Of a stretch of DNA of 27,400 nt, positions 25,219 to 27,400 are shown in pieces. The notes beneath the pieces are model-generated. The model worked only from the letters and a program-made list of their open reading frames with translations, had not been told where the DNA came from and made no database searches. Both the position numbers and the translations under genes were made by a program. The stretch's first letter is position 1. Every line of letters begins with the position of its first letter. The DNA comes from QWPN01 sp044238145 (GTDB lineage: Bacteria; Planctomycetota; Planctomycetia; Pirellulales; UBA1268). Location of the stretch: contig JBIIDT010000040.1 in the NCBI GenBank assembly GCA_044238145.1, forward strand, positions 1 to 27,400, given 5' to 3'.

Positions 25219-26901
25219 ATGCGTTCCGCCAGCCTCGCCCGCCGAGTCGGTGCCGCGGGGCCGCTCTTTGCGGCCGCCGTGCTGGGCCTGCCCGCGGCCT
25301 GGCCCGCCGATCTGCAGGCGACCGAACGCTCGAAGGGGGTGGAGATCCCGCCGGGACACGTGCTGCCGGCCGAGTATCTCGCGTCACTCCCGGCTCCCGT
25401 CTTCGCCCCGGGGCACACGCTGCCGCGGCTCACCCGCTACGGCTGGACGCTCGACTTCGACACCCGCGTGGAAATCGCCCGCCGCTGGGGCTACGCCCTC
25501 GAATGGGGCTCGGTGCCATGGCTCGTCGGCTACGCCACCGCGGAAGCGGTCGATGCAGCCCTCGCCGATCCCAAGAACGACGCCGCGAAGTGCATGCGGC
25601 TGGCGGAGGAGGAGCCCGAGACGTTCAAACTCTCGGTGGTCTGCTGCCGCACCCTGCCGCCCACGGATGCCGTGCCGCCGGAGACGTGGACTCGGGATGC
25701 CGAGGGGAAGTTCGTCAGCCACAAAACCGAGGGCTACGACGGCAACATCTGGTCCGACGGCGTGGATCGGATCTACAGCCCCGCGGCCCCCGACTCGGTC
25801 TGGCAGGAGGCCGGCCGCCTGCGGGCCGAGCCGCTGAAGAAGATCCTGGAGAAGTGCCCAATCGAGATCGTGCTGAACGGTGGGGAGTATGGGCTGGGCG
25901 CGTACGGCTCCGCGAAGCCGTTCTGGGAGCGGGATCCGACGATCCTCGCCGCGAAGGGCAAGCAATCGTGGTACGAATACACCTCGCAGGCCAAGGCCCG
26001 GGCGGAATCGATCATCGCCGACGCCGTTCGCAAGGCCGTGCCAAACCGATCGCTCTACATTTATTACACCTGCTCGGGCGGCGGGAGCCGCAACCGCTGG
26101 CCGGGCTGGGTGGACTGGGGGCCGGGCTACGAATGGTTTCACCCCGTGTCCGATCTGGCCAGCGGCGAGCACTACTACCGCCACGCGAACTCCGGCTGGA
26201 CCGGCGGCGACGACATCCTCACGCAGGCCCTCAACGCCCGCGGCTTCGAGATCGCCCACGGCAGCCCGTTCTGCTACGACTGGCTGTCGGCGGGCTGGGT
26301 GGGCAACGGCGGCATGGGCAGCGGCACGGAGGATCGCCTCGGTGACGAGGGGCTGGGCGATCTGGAGCGCTACCGCGGCTTCCTCAAGTGCATGTATACG
26401 GCCGGCATGGTCGGCGGCAACGCCGGCTACTACGCGTATCCGAAGGGCTACGAGCGGACGCCGCTGCAGGGCTTCGCGCAGCCTTTTCCCCCGGATCGGC
26501 CGCCCCACTGGATTTTGCAAATCACCGCGCTCGCGGAGGTGCACGCCCTGTTCTCACGGCTCGAGCCCTTCATCAGGAAGGGCGACCTGCTTCCCGGCCC
26601 GGCCCGTCACCGCTGGTCGAAGGAGAAACCCGTTTACGAGTTTCCCACCGGCCACGCCGACACGCGGGTCGTGGCCCGGAAGATGAAGGGGAAGCCCGAG
26701 TGGCTGATCACGGCCTGGGCGGCCGACGGCGTCGTCCGCGACGTGACGGTCGACATTCCGGAACTCGGGAAGGTGGATCTCGCGGCCCGGCCGGCGGGCA
26801 CCGTCTGCACGGCGACCCTCGTGGCCTCGAAACCTGCCCTCACCACCGTGGACCTACAATTGGACGAAGCCCGAACAGGAAGTGATCCCTCCCAGCCATG
26901 A
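25219..26901 (+). CDS. Secreted protein, putative glycoside-hydrolase-like, family not recognised
   Basis: This 560-residue protein has a signal peptide (basic MRSASLARR, hydrophobic core, cleavage near residue 30-35). The body is rich in Trp, Tyr, Gly and acidic residues in the manner of (beta/alpha)8 glycoside hydrolases: TRYGWTLDFDTRVEIARRWG, PIEIVLNGGEYGLG, SLYIYYTCSGGG, GWVDWGPGYEWF, SGWTGGDDILTQALNARGFE and MVGGNAGYYAYPKGYERTP. The C-terminal 90 or so residues (TRVVARKMKGKPEWLITAWA, then VRDVTVDIPELGKVDLAARP) look like a beta-sandwich of the type appended to such enzymes. I cannot name the family, and the catalytic acids are not certain; the Glu in NGGEYG is one candidate. The start at 25219 is set by the signal peptide. 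The stop overlaps the next gene's start (ATGA), so it is co-translated with a cytochrome-type gene. Confidence 0.75.
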   Translation: MRSASLARRVGAAGPLFAAAVLGLPAAWPADLQATERSKGVEIPPGHVLPAEYLASLPAPVFAPGHTLPRLTRYGWTLDFDTRVEIARRWGYALEWGSVPWLVGYATAEAVDAALADPKNDAAKCMRLAEEEPETFKLSVVCCRTLPPTDAVPPETWTRDAEGKFVSHKTEGYDGNIWSDGVDRIYSPAAPDSVWQEAGRLRAEPLKKILEKCPIEIVLNGGEYGLGAYGSAKPFWERDPTILAAKGKQSWYEYTSQAKARAESIIADAVRKAVPNRSLYIYYTCSGGGSRNRWPGWVDWGPGYEWFHPVSDLASGEHYYRHANSGWTGGDDILTQALNARGFEIAHGSPFCYDWLSAGWVGNGGMGSGTEDRLGDEGLGDLERYRGFLKCMYTAGMVGGNAGYYAYPKGYERTPLQGFAQPFPPDRPPHWILQITALAEVHALFSRLEPFIRKGDLLPGPARHRWSKEKPVYEFPTGHADTRVVARKMKGKPEWLITAWAADGVVRDVTVDIPELGKVDLAARPAGTVCTATLVASKPALTTVDLQLDEARTGSDPSQP

Positions 26902-27400
26902 TGCCCTGCACGCGGATGCCCTGCCTGCGACATACGATCGTGCGATCGGCGGCCCTCGCCCTGCTGCTCGCCGCCCCGGCCTCGATCGTCTCGGCTAAGG
27001 CGACCAGCCCCATCGCCGCGTTCATCTCCAAGACCTGCGTCGATTGCCACGGCCCCGATGCACAGGAAGGGGGCGTCCGCCTCGACACGCTGCCGCTCGA
27101 CGCTAAGGGCCTCGCCGCCTCCCCCGAATCGCTGCACACGCTCATTCGCGTGCACGACCGCGTGCGCGACGGCGAGATGCCGCCCAAGGACGTGGAGCAG
27201 CCCTCCGCCGCGGATCGCAAGGCCTTCGTTGCCGCGGTCGCACCCGCCATCACGGCGGGCGAAGCGGAGGCCGCCGCCGGCACGGGGCGGACGACGATCC
27301 GGCGGCTCAACCGCGCGGAATACGAGCACACGCTCCGCGACCTGTTCTCGCTGCCGTCCCTGCGGGTCAAGGACCTTCTGCCCGAAGACGCCCGCCGGGA
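26898..27400 (+). CDS. Secreted cytochrome-c/DUF1587-DUF1592-type protein (5' part)
   Basis: The frame starts with ATG at 26898 (overlapping the previous stop; a second ATG follows at once) and runs off the window end after about 167 codons. A signal peptide (HTIVRSAALALLLAAPASIVSA) is followed by a cytochrome-c-like module with C47-V-D-C-H51 (KTCVDCHGPDAQEGGVRLD) and the loop DGEMPPKD (possible axial Met). RRLNRAEYEHTLRDLFSLP (about 134-152) then marks the start of DUF1587. Planctomycete proteins with this beginning normally continue through DUF1592, DUF1588 and DUF1585 to 700 residues or more. This is a different class of heme-motif protein from the two DUF1549/DUF1553 proteins. Coupling to the hydrolase-like gene suggests a shared task outside the cytoplasm; the function is unknown. 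Confidence 0.85.
   Translation, partial: MMPCTRMPCLRHTIVRSAALALLLAAPASIVSAKATSPIAAFISKTCVDCHGPDAQEGGVRLDTLPLDAKGLAASPESLHTLIRVHDRVRDGEMPPKDVEQPSAADRKAFVAAVAPAITAGEAEAAAGTGRTTIRRLNRAEYEHTLRDLFSLPSLRVKDLLPEDARR

Overview
The window is high-GC bacterial DNA (roughly 70% by eye). Its gene content points to a planctomycete, probably a Pirellulales-type lineage. The markers are two secreted cytochrome-c/DUF1549/DUF1553 proteins each paired with a DUF1501 protein, the start of a third cytochrome-type (DUF1587/DUF1592-like) gene, Tat-exported Gfo/Idh and DUF1501 proteins, and a DUF1080 remnant. No phage, transposase, CRISPR, rRNA or tRNA was seen.

Layout. 1-1258: 3' part of an Nramp-type metal transporter. 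1287-5063: a translation operon, rpmB-gatC-gatA-gatB (ribosomal protein L28 and the tRNA amidotransferase). gatA carries an in-frame 3 x 24 bp repeat. 5127-8591: a DUF4143-type ATPase, a SAM hydrolase (DUF62) and bioA. 8592-8733: a short convergent spacer holding a duplicated DUF1501 gene tail and three back-to-back hairpins. 8734-13336 (minus): DUF1501 plus cytochrome/DUF1549/DUF1553 operon, with a TATAAT promoter and a leader palindrome up to 13481. 13539-15226 (minus): Tat-exported Gfo/Idh oxidoreductase coupled to a truncated DUF1080 gene. 15343-17136: secreted FAD-dependent oxidoreductase with an added N-terminal beta domain. 17143-20341: promoter, tandem glycine riboswitch and gcvP. 20359-24949 (minus): second DUF1501 plus cytochrome/DUF1549/DUF1553 operon. 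25219-27400: secreted glycoside-hydrolase-like protein of unassigned family, coupled by an ATGA overlap to the start of a third cytochrome-type gene cut by the window end.

How it works together. The first 8.6 kb is mostly housekeeping (translation, SAM and biotin metabolism, metal uptake). From 8.7 kb onward the DNA is dominated by exported proteins: three CxxCH-bearing proteins, two DUF1501 proteins, a Gfo/Idh protein, a DUF1080 remnant, an FAD enzyme and a hydrolase-like protein. This looks like extracytoplasmic redox and polysaccharide or keto-sugar processing whose biochemistry is largely undetermined. gcvP sits inside this block under its own glycine-sensing leader. The observations most worth follow-up are the gatA repeat insertion, the duplicated DUF1501 tail with only synonymous differences next to the hairpin cluster, the DUF1080 remnant with a sulfatase-like start, the putative Shine-Dalgarno-sequestering riboswitch, and the hydrolase-cytochrome coupling. 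All functional statements rest on reading motifs by eye; no database search was possible.
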